Shown: positions 1-7,932 of the stretch, one piece after another
How positions within the stretch are numbered: the stretch's first letter is position 1
Layout: every line of letters starts with the position of its first letter
NCBI GenBank assembly: GCA_050293885.1
Contig: JBNKNO010000028.1
Span: 1-41,969 of the forward strand
Length of the DNA: 41,969 nucleotides
Source of the DNA: Nitrogeniibacter sp050293885
Lineage (GTDB): Bacteria > Pseudomonadota > Gammaproteobacteria > Burkholderiales > Rhodocyclaceae
Direction: 5' to 3'
The notes under the pieces: generated by a model
Told to the model about the DNA's origin: nothing
Seen by the model: the letters and a program-made list of their open reading frames with translations, nothing else
Databases searched by the model: none
Position numbers and translations under genes: made by a program

Positions 1-70
1 TGTAGACGGTAGCGCATCGGCAAGAGTTCCGCCAGCGTGCGCGACCACTGAAAAAACAGTCGGCCACAAT

Positions 71-97
71 GACAAAAGCCGCCCAAAGGCGGCTCTT
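71..97 (-). terminator. Intrinsic terminator after rpsI
   Basis: A 7-bp stem (AGCCGCC at 77-83, GGCGGCT at 88-94) with a 4-base loop is followed on the minus strand by TTTT. It lies just past the rpsI stop, so it ends the rplM-rpsI transcript. Bases 1-70 beyond it hold no gene I can recognise. Confidence 0.85.
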
Positions 98-112
98 GTG
101 GTCCCGAAACGA

Positions 113-505
113 TTAACGCTTCGAGAATTGCTTCCGGCGACGAGCCTTGTGGAAGCCGACTTTCTTACGTTCGACTTCACGTGCATCGCGCGTCACGAAA
201 CCAGCGCGGCGAAGATCACCCTTCAACTCGGGGTTGTAGTCGATCAGCGCACGCGTGATGCCGTGACGAACCGCACCGGCCTGACCCGATTCACCACCGC
301 CATCGACATTCACCATGATGTCGAAAGTGGTTTCGTTGCTCGTCAGAACCAGCGGCTGGCGCACAATCATGCGGCCCGTTTCACGGGAGAAGAATTGGTC
401 TACCGGCTTGCCGTTGACAACAATGTTGCCACTGCCAGCCTTGATGAAAACACGCGCCACCGCACTCTTGCGACGCCCCGTGCCGTAGTTATAGGTCACA
501 GCCAT
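113..505 (-). CDS. rpsI: 30S ribosomal protein S9 (uS9)
   Basis: Ribosomal protein S9 of the small subunit, 130 residues, the usual bacterial length. The N-terminus has the family signature YNYGTGRRKSAVARV. The protein ends in the basic tail KARRRKQFSKR, which reaches toward the P-site tRNA in known ribosomes. The reading frame is open further upstream to 580, but the ATG at 505 is chosen: it matches the normal S9 N-terminus and has an AGGAG-type ribosome binding site just upstream. It is second in the rplM-rpsI operon, 14 bases after the rplM stop, and an intrinsic terminator follows it. Confidence 0.98.
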   Translation of the reverse strand: MAVTYNYGTGRRKSAVARVFIKAGSGNIVVNGKPVDQFFSRETGRMIVRQPLVLTSNETTFDIMVNVDGGGESGQAGAVRHGITRALIDYNPELKGDLRRAGFVTRDAREVERKKVGFHKARRRKQFSKR

Positions 506-519
506 TTGGAGGCTCCTGC

Positions 520-948
520 TTAGATCTCGAGAACTTGCGGCTGCTGAGCCGTATGCGGATGCTCCGCACCGGCGTAGCACTTCAGCTTCTTCAGCATGGC
601 GTAGCCAAGCGGCCCTTTGGGCAGCATGCCCTTGACGGCCAGCTCGAGCACGCGGGAAGGCTTGCTTTGCTGCAACTTCGTGAAGTTGGTTTCACGGATA
701 CCGCCCGGATAACCGGTGTGGCTGTAGTACTTCTTGTCCTGTGCTTTGGCACCCGTTACGCGAAGCTTGTCGACATTGACGACGACAATGAAATCACCCG
801 TATCAACGTGCGGGGTGAAAATCGGCTTGTGCTTACCGCGCAGACGACGAGCCACCTCAGCGGCAACTCGGCCAAGCACCTTATCCGTCGCATCGACGAC
901 GTACCAGCCCCGCTGAACTTCATGCGGCTTGGCAGAGAAGGTTTTCAT
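520..948 (-). CDS. rplM: 50S ribosomal protein L13 (uL13)
   Basis: Ribosomal protein L13 of the large subunit, 142 residues as in other bacteria. Family signatures are the start MKTFSAKPHEVQRGWYVVDA, then LGRVAAEVARRLRGKHKP, YYSHTGYPGG and a conserved GMLPKGPLGYAMLKKLKCYAG near the C-terminus. An AAGGAA ribosome binding site precedes the ATG. It is first in the rplM-rpsI operon. In E. coli L13 represses its own operon through the mRNA leader. Here the leader is long and contains an intrinsic terminator (1068-1097), so leader-based control is plausible but not shown. Confidence 0.98.
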   Translation of the reverse strand: MKTFSAKPHEVQRGWYVVDATDKVLGRVAAEVARRLRGKHKPIFTPHVDTGDFIVVVNVDKLRVTGAKAQDKKYYSHTGYPGGIRETNFTKLQQSKPSRVLELAVKGMLPKGPLGYAMLKKLKCYAGAEHPHTAQQPQVLEI

Positions 949-1011
949 GATTGTTCCTTGATTTTCCGTACCGGCCTTCAGTCGCGACGGCCACCGAATA
1001 GAAAGCCGCTG

Positions 1012-1041
1012 ACTTTAATTGATTGCACCCCAGGAAGTCAA
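1012..1041 (-). promoter_or_regulatory. Candidate sigma-70 promoter close to rplM
   Basis: On the minus strand TTGACT (1036-1041) and TAAAGT (1012-1017) are spaced by 18 bases, about 65 bases before the rplM start. It lies downstream of the internal terminator, so it could transcribe rplM-rpsI independently of that terminator. The -10 box is only a partial match. Confidence 0.4.
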
Positions 1042-1067
1042 ACGTTTTCGACACGCCGGCGGAGTGG

Positions 1068-1097
1068 ACAAAAAAAACGCAGCCGGCTGGCTGCGTT
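1068..1097 (-). terminator. Intrinsic terminator inside the rplM leader
   Basis: A 9-bp perfect stem (AACGCAGCC at 1076-1084, GGCTGCGTT at 1089-1097) with a 4-base loop is followed on the minus strand by eight T residues (1077 down to 1070). The plus-strand side has no comparable T-run. No protein gene lies upstream on the minus strand, so it ends either a short non-coding transcript or an attenuated rplM-rpsI leader. Confidence 0.8.
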
Positions 1098-1176
1098 AAA
1101 TCCACACCAAAGGAGGAGGGTGGAGGAGACAATCCTGGAGCAATTCAACAAGAGCGAATCACTCGCGACGGTTTGA

Positions 1177-1205
1177 ATTATGCGCACCCACCGCCTCTAA
1201 ATCAA
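1177..1205 (-). promoter_or_regulatory. Candidate sigma-70 promoter, upstream of the leader terminator
   Basis: On the minus strand TTGATT (1200-1205) and CATAAT (1177-1182) are separated by exactly 17 bases. An AT-rich stretch with A- and T-tracts lies upstream and could act as an UP element. Transcription would start near 1170 and reach the terminator at 1097-1070 after about 100 nucleotides. Confidence 0.5.
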
Positions 1206-1436
1206 GCATTTTTTGTGCGCCGCACCACAAATGTTTTAATCTAAAAATAAAATGTATTTATGAATACGCATCATACTGATTAACCTATGTTTTTCCAATT
1301 TTTCACAATGCGTTTACGCAGCACTCCCGCCACATAAACTATGACATACACGTACCAATGCGGCACTGCAAGACCCACTACTGGACACGAGGTACAATGT
1401 GGCACCGCCGCCCACCCCCAAGAGGCGGTCAGTCAA
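1206..1436. other. AT-rich intergenic region between rplM promoter and osmC-like gene
   Basis: No gene is supported here. Bases 1206-1320 are strikingly AT-rich for this window and are best read as promoter-upstream DNA for the minus-strand rplM promoter. On the plus strand TACAAT at 1393-1398 could be a -10 box for the osmC-like gene, but no good -35 box lies at the right distance. Confidence 0.5.
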
Positions 1437-1449
1437 TGGAGGCAGCAGC

Positions 1450-1875
1450 ATGGAATGTGTCGTGAAGTGGGTCGAGGGTATGGGTTTCATTGCCGAGACC
1501 GGCAGCGGCCACACGGTGACGATGGATGGCGCGCCTGAGGCGGGTGGACGCAACCTCGCCCCTCGCCCCATGGAGATGATGCTTGCCGGCGCAGGTGGCT
1601 GCACGGCGTACGACGTGGTGCTGATTCTGAAGCGCGGTCGCCACCAAGTCTCGGATTGCGAGGTCAAGGTTTCTGCCGAGCGGGCAGACACCGAACCCAA
1701 GGTGTTCACCAAGCTGCACTATCACTACATCGTCAAAGGCCAGGCGCTGAAGGCGGCTGCGGTAGAGCGCGCGGTGAAGTTATCTGCGGAAAAGTATTGC
1801 TCTGCCTCGATCATGCTGGGCAAGACGGCGTCGGTGAGCCACTCGTTCGAAGTCGTCGACGTCGCCGTCGACTGA
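1450..1875 (+). CDS. OsmC family protein (predicted thiol-dependent peroxidase fold)
   Basis: A 141-residue OsmC/Ohr-fold protein of the YhfA-like branch. Family marks are RPMEMMLAGAGGCTAYDVVLILKRGR, which carries the first conserved cysteine, and EKYCSASIMLGKTASV with the second cysteine near residue 117. In Ohr and OsmC such a cysteine pair reduces organic hydroperoxides; for the YhfA branch the substrate is not settled. The start at 1450 has a GGAGG ribosome binding site; an in-frame upstream extension to 1399 reads as non-conserved sequence. The gene stands alone on the plus strand and converges on coq7 with about 30 bases between. Confidence 0.85.
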   Translation: MECVVKWVEGMGFIAETGSGHTVTMDGAPEAGGRNLAPRPMEMMLAGAGGCTAYDVVLILKRGRHQVSDCEVKVSAERADTEPKVFTKLHYHYIVKGQALKAAAVERAVKLSAEKYCSASIMLGKTASVSHSFEVVDVAVD

Positions 1876-1904
1876 TCTCCAGCGGGGGGCTTGCGGGCAA
1901 ACGG

Positions 1905-2531
1905 TCAGACCCAATAGGCTAGGCGCGTCATCACACCAGATGCCCCGCGCATGGCCCTCTGCACCAAGGAAGGCAAGGGGTGACCACCCAATTCGGTCGC
2001 CAGTTTTGCATGCGCCACTTCATCAACGATCATCTGATCGACAATGGCCCGTGACTTGATGTCACTTTCAGGCAAGGTCTGCAGGTGTGATTTGAGGTGC
2101 GACTCGACCTGACGTTCGGTTTCGGCGAGAAAGCCAAGATTCCACCGATCACCCGCTCTGCCAGCCAACACGCCAATGGCCAGTGCGCCGCTATACCAGA
2201 GCGGGTTGAGCAGGCTCTTGCGCCCCCCGAGCTGGCGAATACGGCTTTCCGTCCACGCCAGATGCTCGGTTTCTTCATCAGCGGCGTGCTCAAGCGCTTT
2301 CTTGACACGCTCATCGCGCGAAACGATCGACTGCCCCTGATACAGGGCCTGCGCACATACCTCACCCACATGATTGACTCGCATCAACGCGGCCGCATGA
2401 CGACGCTCGGGGTCACTCAAGTCGTTTTCGGGCAGGCTCTCGCCCGGAATCGGACGCGATGACATCGCCGGCGCGAAAACGGTTTTCAACGCGCGGTCGA
2501 ACTGGATGATCAAGGAATCAATCACGGGCAC
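1905..2531 (-). CDS. coq7: Coq7-type demethoxyubiquinone hydroxylase (diiron)
   Basis: Hydroxylates 2-polyprenyl-3-methyl-6-methoxy-1,4-benzoquinol, the penultimate step of ubiquinone synthesis, at the inner membrane. At 208 residues it has the usual length of the bacterial family. Four-helix ferritin-like iron ligands are visible: E57 in NHVGE, E87 and H90 in EETEH, a glutamate in the ETERQVESHL helix (139-143), and E171 and H174 in DEVAHA. Coq7 replaces UbiF in many betaproteobacteria, which fits the taxon. It follows the CNP1-like gene by 9 bases on the same strand and is likely co-transcribed with it. Confidence 0.93.
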   Translation of the reverse strand: MPVIDSLIIQFDRALKTVFAPAMSSRPIPGESLPENDLSDPERRHAAALMRVNHVGEVCAQALYQGQSIVSRDERVKKALEHAADEETEHLAWTESRIRQLGGRKSLLNPLWYSGALAIGVLAGRAGDRWNLGFLAETERQVESHLKSHLQTLPESDIKSRAIVDQMIVDEVAHAKLATELGGHPLPSLVQRAMRGASGVMTRLAYWV

Positions 2532-2540
2532 TCCTGTGAT

Positions 2541-3086
2541 TCAGTATGTCGGCTCGACAGGCGGATAGCGCAGATTCTTGATGACGCGCTCGGGCGCCAT
2601 GGGAAAGCCGTCTTTGCACAACACCGTGTTGTACAGCTCGCTTCGCAGATGCTTGTAGTGCCCCAAGGGAATCGGCCGCCAGGGGCTACGCTTGGGCTCA
2701 ACCCACCGGCCACCATTTTCGATACCGTACAAGCGGTATTCCGCGGTATTGCAACGGATGCCTTCGTAGGTCACGGTCTCGTTGCCGCCTTGGTGCCGGG
2801 TCACGAGGGTCAGTCGCGTCACACCGTCCGTGCCAACCTTGAGGCTATCGGGGTCGAAGAAGTAACGGTTGCGAGACGCATCCGGCACTTCAAGCGCGAA
2901 CAGCTTGCCGGCATCCGGCATGGGCGGAAGCGGGGCCTTGCCTTCGACCCACTGCGGCCCTTCTTCGAAGGATTCGTCCGGCGTCACGGCAGGGTCGTCA
3001 AAGATTGCGCCCGCACACGCGAGGTTGCCCGACAAGAACAACGCAACGCCGCCTGCGCGAAGTACGCCAACCGCCACTGATTTCAT
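2541..3086 (-). CDS. CNP1-like family exported protein
   Basis: A 181-residue protein resembling the CNP1-like family, first noticed as a cryptic neisserial protein and common in betaproteobacteria; its function is unknown. The N-terminus is a signal peptide with a likely signal peptidase I site after ALACA-type residues at about 25. No lipobox is present. The mature part is rich in aromatic residues, with FFDPDSLKVGTDGVTRLTLV and YEGIRCNTAEYRLYG as the best-conserved-looking stretches; two cysteines (CNTAEY and VLCKDGF) could pair in the periplasm. It sits directly ahead of coq7 with a 9-base gap. The link between the two genes is positional only. Confidence 0.75.
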   Translation of the reverse strand: MKSVAVGVLRAGGVALFLSGNLACAGAIFDDPAVTPDESFEEGPQWVEGKAPLPPMPDAGKLFALEVPDASRNRYFFDPDSLKVGTDGVTRLTLVTRHQGGNETVTYEGIRCNTAEYRLYGIENGGRWVEPKRSPWRPIPLGHYKHLRSELYNTVLCKDGFPMAPERVIKNLRYPPVEPTY

Positions 3087-3210
3087 TGATCACTCCATCA
3101 CGGGAACACGCCACATGCGCGTCCCTGCCCGCATGTTAACAAATCAGAGCGATTTGCCACGTGCGGGCAACGACGAATGCGGACGGCGAGAAAACAGGTG
3201 CCAGCGTGTC

Positions 3211-3726
3211 TCAGGCCACCGCGTCGCTGGGCGGCACCTTGCCCTGTCGCCGTGAGCGCTGCAAGAATCCGAACAACTCCTTGAGCGCTTGCTGATACAC
3301 CCCGCGTTTGAAGTCGATGACGGAATCGAGCGGCACCCAGTACTCGCTCCAACGCCACGCGTCGAATTCCGGGTGGCTGGACGCACGCAACGACACATCA
3401 CAGTCGCGCCCGACAAGGCGCAGCAGGAACCATATCTGTTTTTGCCCGCGATAAGTATCTCTCCACTGGCGTTTGATCCAGTGCTTGGGCACCTCATACC
3501 TGAGCCAGCTACGGGTGCGCCCGAGTATCTTCACGTGCTCGGGACGCAGCCCCACTTCTTCGTGGAGTTCGCGATACATGGCCTGCTCGGGCGATTCACC
3601 GTGCTTGATGCCACCTTGTGGAAACTGCCAGGCGTGTTCCCGTATCCGCTTACCCCAAAACACCTCGTTGCGCTGGTTGACCAGGATGATGCCGACGTTC
3701 GGGCGGTAGCCTTCACGATCGAGCAT
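3211..3726 (-). CDS. rppH: RNA pyrophosphohydrolase (Nudix)
   Basis: Removes pyrophosphate from 5' ends of mRNA, which opens the transcript to RNase E decay. The 171-residue protein begins MLDREGYRPNVGIILVN, a near-universal RppH start, so the ATG at 3726 is preferred over upstream in-frame starts. The Nudix box is complete: G38, E44, R52, E53, E56, E57 and G59, with metal-binding glutamates in RELHEEVG. The WQFPQGGI motif before the box is typical. A weak AAAGG ribosome binding site precedes the start. The gene is divergent from proS, an arrangement common in beta- and gammaproteobacteria. Confidence 0.95.
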   Translation of the reverse strand: MLDREGYRPNVGIILVNQRNEVFWGKRIREHAWQFPQGGIKHGESPEQAMYRELHEEVGLRPEHVKILGRTRSWLRYEVPKHWIKRQWRDTYRGQKQIWFLLRLVGRDCDVSLRASSHPEFDAWRWSEYWVPLDSVIDFKRGVYQQALKELFGFLQRSRRQGKVPPSDAVA

Positions 3727-3838
3727 GATTGAACCTTTAATTGTCTGAACTGCTGTAGATTTTTCCACACTTCGCCGGTGTTGGAAAGCTGGCACGCACC
3801 ACCGTGGCGCAAATGCGTGAGCACCAATACAGCTGCGC

Positions 3839-3844
3839 TAGAAT
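3839..3844 (+). promoter_or_regulatory. Candidate -10 box for proS
   Basis: TAGAAT lies 41 bases before the proS start on the plus strand. I see no convincing -35 box at 16-18 bases upstream, so the promoter call is weak. Confidence 0.3.
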
Positions 3845-3885
3845 GCTGGGTTTGAATCAACTCTTTCTGGATTGGACGACTCGCC

Positions 3886-5631
3886 ATGCGCGCCTCGCAA
3901 TACTTCATCTCCACGCTCAAGGAAGCCCCTTCGGATGCCGAAGTGGTCAGTCAGAAGCTCATGCTGCGGGCTGGCCTCATCAAGAAGGTGGCTGCGGGTA
4001 TCTATAGCTACATGCCGATCGGCTTGCGCGCGATCCAGAAGGTGGAAACGATCATTCGCGAGGAGATGAACAAGGCCGGCGCGCTGGAACTCAGCATGCC
4101 GCTGGTGCAGCCTGCGGAGCTTTGGCAGGAGACCGGGCGCTGGGACAAGATGGGCCCCGAGATGCTGCGCTTCAAGGATCGTCACGCGCGCGATTTCGCG
4201 ATGCAGCCGACTTCCGAAGAGGTCGTCACCGACATTGCCCGCCAGGAGCTCAAGAGCTACCGCCAGCTGCCGAAGAACTTCTATCAGATCCAGACAAAGT
4301 TCCGCGATGAACGCCGGCCCCGCTTCGGCATCATGCGCGGACGCGAATTCACCATGAAGGATGCCTACTCCTTTGACCGTAGCGAAGAAGCTGCCGGCCA
4401 AAGCTACGAGAACATGTACGCCACCTATGGCCGTATCTTCGACCGGCTCGGCCTCGAATACCGCGCCGTAGCCGCCGACACCGGCGCAATCGGCGGTGAC
4501 CGCTCGCACGAATTCCAGGTGATCGCCGACACCGGAGAAGACGCGATCGTGTATTGCCCCGACTCCGATTACGCGGCCAACATCGAACTGGCCGAAGCCG
4601 TCGGACTGCTGCCATCGCGTGGCGCGCCGTCAAAATCGCTGGAAAAGACACCGACCCCGGGCAAGGCGACCTGTGAAGACGTGGCCGAACTCCTCGGCGT
4701 ATCGCTCGACACCACGGTGAAATCGCTGGTGCTCGCCACCGACGACATCGACGAGGCCGGCAATCCGGCAGGCAGCACTGTGTGGCTGTTGCTGGTGCGC
4801 GGCGATCACGCCCTCAACGAAGTGAAGACCGGCAAGCTCGAACCGTTCAAGGCCGGTTTCCGCTTTGCCACCGAAGCCGAAATTCTCGATCACTTCGGCT
4901 GCAAACCGGGCTACCTCGGCCCCATCGGTCTGCGCAAACCGGTCAAGGTCATCGCCGACCGCACGGTAGCGAACATGGCTGACTTCATTTGTGGCGCCAA
5001 CGCAGAGGATTTCCACTTCACCGGCGCAAACTGGGAACGCGACCTGCCCGCGCCGGATCTCGTTGCCGACATCCGCAACGTGGTCGAAGGCGACCCCTCC
5101 CCCGACGGCAAGGGCGTACTCGCCATCCAGCGCGGCATCGAGGTCGGCCATGTGTTCTATCTTGGCAAGAAATACTCGGAAGCCATGAACGCCACCTTCC
5201 TGGATGAAGATGGCCGCCCCAAGCACTTCGAAATGGGCTGCTACGGTATCGGCGTGACCCGCATCCTGGGCGCTGCCATCGAGCAGAACAACGACGAACG
5301 CGGCATTCGCTGGCCGACCGCCATCGCGCCTTTCGAAGTGGTGATTTGCCCGGTTGGCTGGAGCAAGTCGGAAGAAGTCCGCGAACGCGCTTCCGCGCTC
5401 TACACCGCGCTTATCGAGGCAGGTGTCGATGCCATTCTGGACGACCGCAACGAGCGCCCCGGCGTGATGTTCGCCGACTGGGAACTCATCGGGGTGCCGC
5501 ACCGCGTCGTACTCGGCGACCGCGGCCTCAAGGAAGGCGTGGCCGAATACCAGGGCCGCGCCGATGCCGAGACCATCAAGGTGCCGGTCGACCAGCTCGA
5601 ATCCTTTGTGCGAGCGCGCCTCGCCCAATGA
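3886..5631 (+). CDS. proS: Prolyl-tRNA synthetase, bacterial type with editing domain
   Basis: Charges tRNA-Pro with proline in the cytoplasm. At 581 residues it is the long bacterial ProS. Class II motif 2 is seen as FRDERRPRFGIMRGREFTMKDAYSF (about 139-163) and motif 3 as CYGIGVTRILGA near 450. Between them, roughly 225-405, lies the INS editing domain, which hydrolyses Ala-tRNA-Pro; the C-terminal anticodon-binding domain includes DDRNERPGVMFADWELIG. The stop codon overlaps the ATG of the lytic transglycosylase gene (ATGA), so the downstream gene is probably translationally coupled. Confidence 0.98.
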   Translation: MRASQYFISTLKEAPSDAEVVSQKLMLRAGLIKKVAAGIYSYMPIGLRAIQKVETIIREEMNKAGALELSMPLVQPAELWQETGRWDKMGPEMLRFKDRHARDFAMQPTSEEVVTDIARQELKSYRQLPKNFYQIQTKFRDERRPRFGIMRGREFTMKDAYSFDRSEEAAGQSYENMYATYGRIFDRLGLEYRAVAADTGAIGGDRSHEFQVIADTGEDAIVYCPDSDYAANIELAEAVGLLPSRGAPSKSLEKTPTPGKATCEDVAELLGVSLDTTVKSLVLATDDIDEAGNPAGSTVWLLLVRGDHALNEVKTGKLEPFKAGFRFATEAEILDHFGCKPGYLGPIGLRKPVKVIADRTVANMADFICGANAEDFHFTGANWERDLPAPDLVADIRNVVEGDPSPDGKGVLAIQRGIEVGHVFYLGKKYSEAMNATFLDEDGRPKHFEMGCYGIGVTRILGAAIEQNNDERGIRWPTAIAPFEVVICPVGWSKSEEVRERASALYTALIEAGVDAILDDRNERPGVMFADWELIGVPHRVVLGDRGLKEGVAEYQGRADAETIKVPVDQLESFVRARLAQ

Positions 5632-6290
5632 ACACGATCGCCCGCCACTGCCTGACACACACACGACGGCTGGCCTTTGGGCTGGCAGTGGTCATTGTGT
5701 CTGCGGCGGCGAGCGCCGGGCAACAGCAATACGAACCCCTGTCCGCCAGCGTCAGGGCCGCGCTGCAGTCAGCCGTGAGCGACCAGGCCGCGCCGCGGCT
5801 GTTTTTTGCCAGTGCGGCGCTGCAAACGCATTGGCTCGAAACGATGGGGCGCCGGCTCAAGAAGCGCATCCCCGATGCCGACTACCGTCACGATCTGCTC
5901 ACATCGGTGCACTACGAAGCCACACGTGCCGGGCTCGACCCGCAGCTCGTGCTCGGCCTCATCCAGGTGGAAAGCAATTTCCGCAAGTACGCGGTCTCGG
6001 GCGCCGGCGCTCGCGGCTTCATGCAAATCATGCCGTTCTGGGTAAAGCTGCTGGGCACGGGGGAAGACAATCTCTTCCACCTGCGCACCAACCTGCGCTA
6101 TGGCTGCACCATCCTGCGCCACTACCTCGATATCGAACACGGCAACCTGTTCCGTGCGCTGGGCCGATACAACGGCAGTCTGGGCAAGGCCACCTACCCC
6201 AACCTCGTGCTGCGCGCCTGGAACCAGTGGAAGTACGTACCGCCAACCGAACTGACCGCGGCCGCTGACGTCGACACCCGCCGCCCCTGA
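5628..6290 (+). CDS. Lytic transglycosylase, SLT domain, exported
   Basis: A 220-residue protein with a signal peptide (hydrophobic 14-29, likely cleavage after AASA at 30). The SLT lysozyme-like domain spans about 85-205. The catalytic glutamate is E115 in LIQVESNF; GARGFMQIMP (127-136) and ALGRYNGSLG (177-186) are the other conserved family motifs. It would cleave murein glycan strands to 1,6-anhydromuramyl ends in the periplasm. The ATG overlaps the proS stop by four bases and the next gene follows after three, so all three form one unit. This cluster is conserved in some related betaproteobacteria as far as I recall; the membership of a tRNA synthetase is probably incidental. Confidence 0.9.
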   Translation: MNTIARHCLTHTRRLAFGLAVVIVSAAASAGQQQYEPLSASVRAALQSAVSDQAAPRLFFASAALQTHWLETMGRRLKKRIPDADYRHDLLTSVHYEATRAGLDPQLVLGLIQVESNFRKYAVSGAGARGFMQIMPFWVKLLGTGEDNLFHLRTNLRYGCTILRHYLDIEHGNLFRALGRYNGSLGKATYPNLVLRAWNQWKYVPPTELTAAADVDTRRP

Positions 6291-6293
6291 GCC

Positions 6294-7064
6294 ATGTGGC
6301 GGATCCTGCGCGTCTCGCTTCTGCTACTGGTGCTCGCCACCGTGGCCCTCGGCGCCTGGCGAGCCCGGACGCGTGCCGCCGAATGGCAGCACACCCTGCA
6401 TGTCACGATCTACCCCATCAATGCAGACGGGCGCGACACCACGGCGCAGTACATCACCCAACTCGACGCAGACGATTTCGACGCCATCGAGGAATGGCTT
6501 GAAGGCCAGGCGAAGCGATTCGGCGTCGACGTGCTCCAGCCCATCAACATCCAGCTCGCGCCGCCGCGCACCACACGCCCGCCCGCACCACCGGCCACCA
6601 ACCGCGGGTTCGACGTGCTGTTGTGGAGTCTGCAGATGCGCTACTGGGTGTGGAAGAATGACGACGCGCCCGGGCCGCGGCCGGACATCCGGCTGTTTGC
6701 CAACTATCACGACCCGAAAGCCAGCCCGGCCGTGGCGCATTCCGTCGGTCTCGAAAAAGGCCTGATCGGCCTGGCCAATCTGTTTGCTTCGCGCCATCAA
6801 CATGGCAGCAACCTCGTCGTACTCGCTCACGAGATGCTGCACACGCTGGGCGCAACCGACAAATACGACCTGACCACGACCCAGCCCCGCTTCCCCGACG
6901 GCTACGCCGAACCGGAGCGCTCGCCGCGTTACCCGCAGCGCTTGGCAGAGATCATGGGGGGGCGCATTCCCGTGTCGGCCGCTGAAGCCGACATCCCACG
7001 ACACCTGAAGCACACGCTCGTCGGCCCACTCACTGCCAGCGAGATCGGCTGGCGGCGAAAATGA
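6294..7064 (+). CDS. Membrane-anchored HExxH protein, putative zinc metallopeptidase
   Basis: A 256-residue protein I cannot assign to a named family. One N-terminal hydrophobic segment (residues 4-21) is either an anchor or an uncleaved signal. A zincin motif HEMLH lies at 179-183, continuing HTLGATDKYD, close to the HExxHxxGxxD pattern of metzincin-like and M6/M11-like peptidases, so D189 may be the third metal ligand. EIMGG at 219-223 could serve as the Met-turn. A proline-rich patch (90-101) separates the N-terminal part. It starts three bases after the transglycosylase stop. I infer a periplasmic peptidase, possibly acting on the envelope. Catalysis is untested. Confidence 0.6.
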   Translation: MWRILRVSLLLLVLATVALGAWRARTRAAEWQHTLHVTIYPINADGRDTTAQYITQLDADDFDAIEEWLEGQAKRFGVDVLQPINIQLAPPRTTRPPAPPATNRGFDVLLWSLQMRYWVWKNDDAPGPRPDIRLFANYHDPKASPAVAHSVGLEKGLIGLANLFASRHQHGSNLVVLAHEMLHTLGATDKYDLTTTQPRFPDGYAEPERSPRYPQRLAEIMGGRIPVSAAEADIPRHLKHTLVGPLTASEIGWRRK

Positions 7065-7090
7065 AAAAGCCCGGACCAGGCCGGGCTTGT
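7064..7090 (-). terminator. Intrinsic terminator between convergent genes
   Basis: An 8-bp stem (AAGCCCGG at 7067-7074, CCGGGCTT at 7081-7088) with a 6-base loop. On the minus strand it is followed by five T residues, so it best ends the barrel-protein gene; it overlaps the stop of the plus-strand HExxH gene and may serve that transcript weakly too. Confidence 0.75.
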
Positions 7091-7113
7091 ACGGAACGGC
7101 GAACCGCAGTCGG

Positions 7114-7743
7114 TCAGAAACTGACCTTCACACCGACCGAGACCAGATCGACGTCTGCTTCGCCGGTCTCATTTTCATCGCCCACATCGGTGAATCGCTC
7201 CCATTCGGCACGAAGCGAGACTGTCTTGCTGAATGCATACTCGCCGCCCAAACCGAACACGAACGAAGTTCCGTCGTCGTTAAGGCTTTCGGAGGCCGAC
7301 CCGCCCGGACCGGTCGCCTCGATGTCGGCTTCGTTGTCGGAGAAATAGGCGCCCCCTTTGGCGAACAGCGAGAACGCATCGCCAACCGGCAAAATACCGA
7401 CAGCTTCCACAAAGACGCCGTGGCTCTCCCAGTCGACCTTCGCGTTGCCGCCGGTGAACGAAGCCTTGTATTGCGCAGCGCCGAGATCGACATAACCACC
7501 CTCGACGGCAAAATGTTCGTTGAAACGATAGCCAAGATACGCCTTGTAGGCCGTGTCGTTCTCATCGACCTTGCTCGACAGTCCGGTCACGCCAACCGAG
7601 GTCAGCGCGTCATCGAAGGACTGCTTGTCCACATCGACCGAGGCAACACCGGCAGAAATACCGGCGTAGAACCCCTCTGCCTGTGCACTTGCCGCACACA
7701 GAGCCAAGACACAACTTGCCGCCAACAACTTCGTGTTTCTCAT
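7114..7743 (-). CDS. Outer-membrane beta-barrel protein, OmpA-N-like
   Basis: A 209-residue exported protein with a clear signal peptide cleaved after AQA (about residue 22). The mature protein starts EGFYAGISAGVA, typical of small eight-strand porin-like barrels. Alternating hydrophobic and polar strands recur to the end: FAVEGGYVDLGAAQYKA, FSLFAKGGAYFSD, FVFGLGGEYAFS. The last residue is phenylalanine (VGVKVSF), the BAM recognition signature. Length and architecture fit the OmpA N-terminal/Opa-like barrel families. No peptidoglycan-binding domain is present. It is transcribed away from the radical SAM gene, with its own terminator. Confidence 0.85.
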   Translation of the reverse strand: MRNTKLLAASCVLALCAASAQAEGFYAGISAGVASVDVDKQSFDDALTSVGVTGLSSKVDENDTAYKAYLGYRFNEHFAVEGGYVDLGAAQYKASFTGGNAKVDWESHGVFVEAVGILPVGDAFSLFAKGGAYFSDNEADIEATGPGGSASESLNDDGTSFVFGLGGEYAFSKTVSLRAEWERFTDVGDENETGEADVDLVSVGVKVSF

Positions 7744-7932
7744 TATCTTCTCCGAAATCGTACATGTTCAATGGCTACCCGGCTTGGTTAGTTATCGAAT
7801 AGCGCGCGAATTGTAGCATCGCTTGTCGTATGGGTATGCGATTTGCGTCAAGGACTTTTCCCGGCATGTGTCACTGCTCACGGACGGGTGCAAAGAGATA
7901 CGATTCGTCCACAGGCGCATATCGGAGCGATG

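Noticed and set aside
1..70. Possible gene end before the rpsI terminator, such as argC, which often lies near rpsI
   Set aside because: No frame in these 70 bases shows recognisable protein sequence.
920..1132. 70-codon frame on the minus strand covering the rplM leader
   Set aside because: It reads straight through the intrinsic terminator, overlaps the rplM start and has no family resemblance.
4630..5664. 344-codon open frame on the minus strand opposite proS
   Set aside because: Antisense to the conserved proS; no supporting motif.
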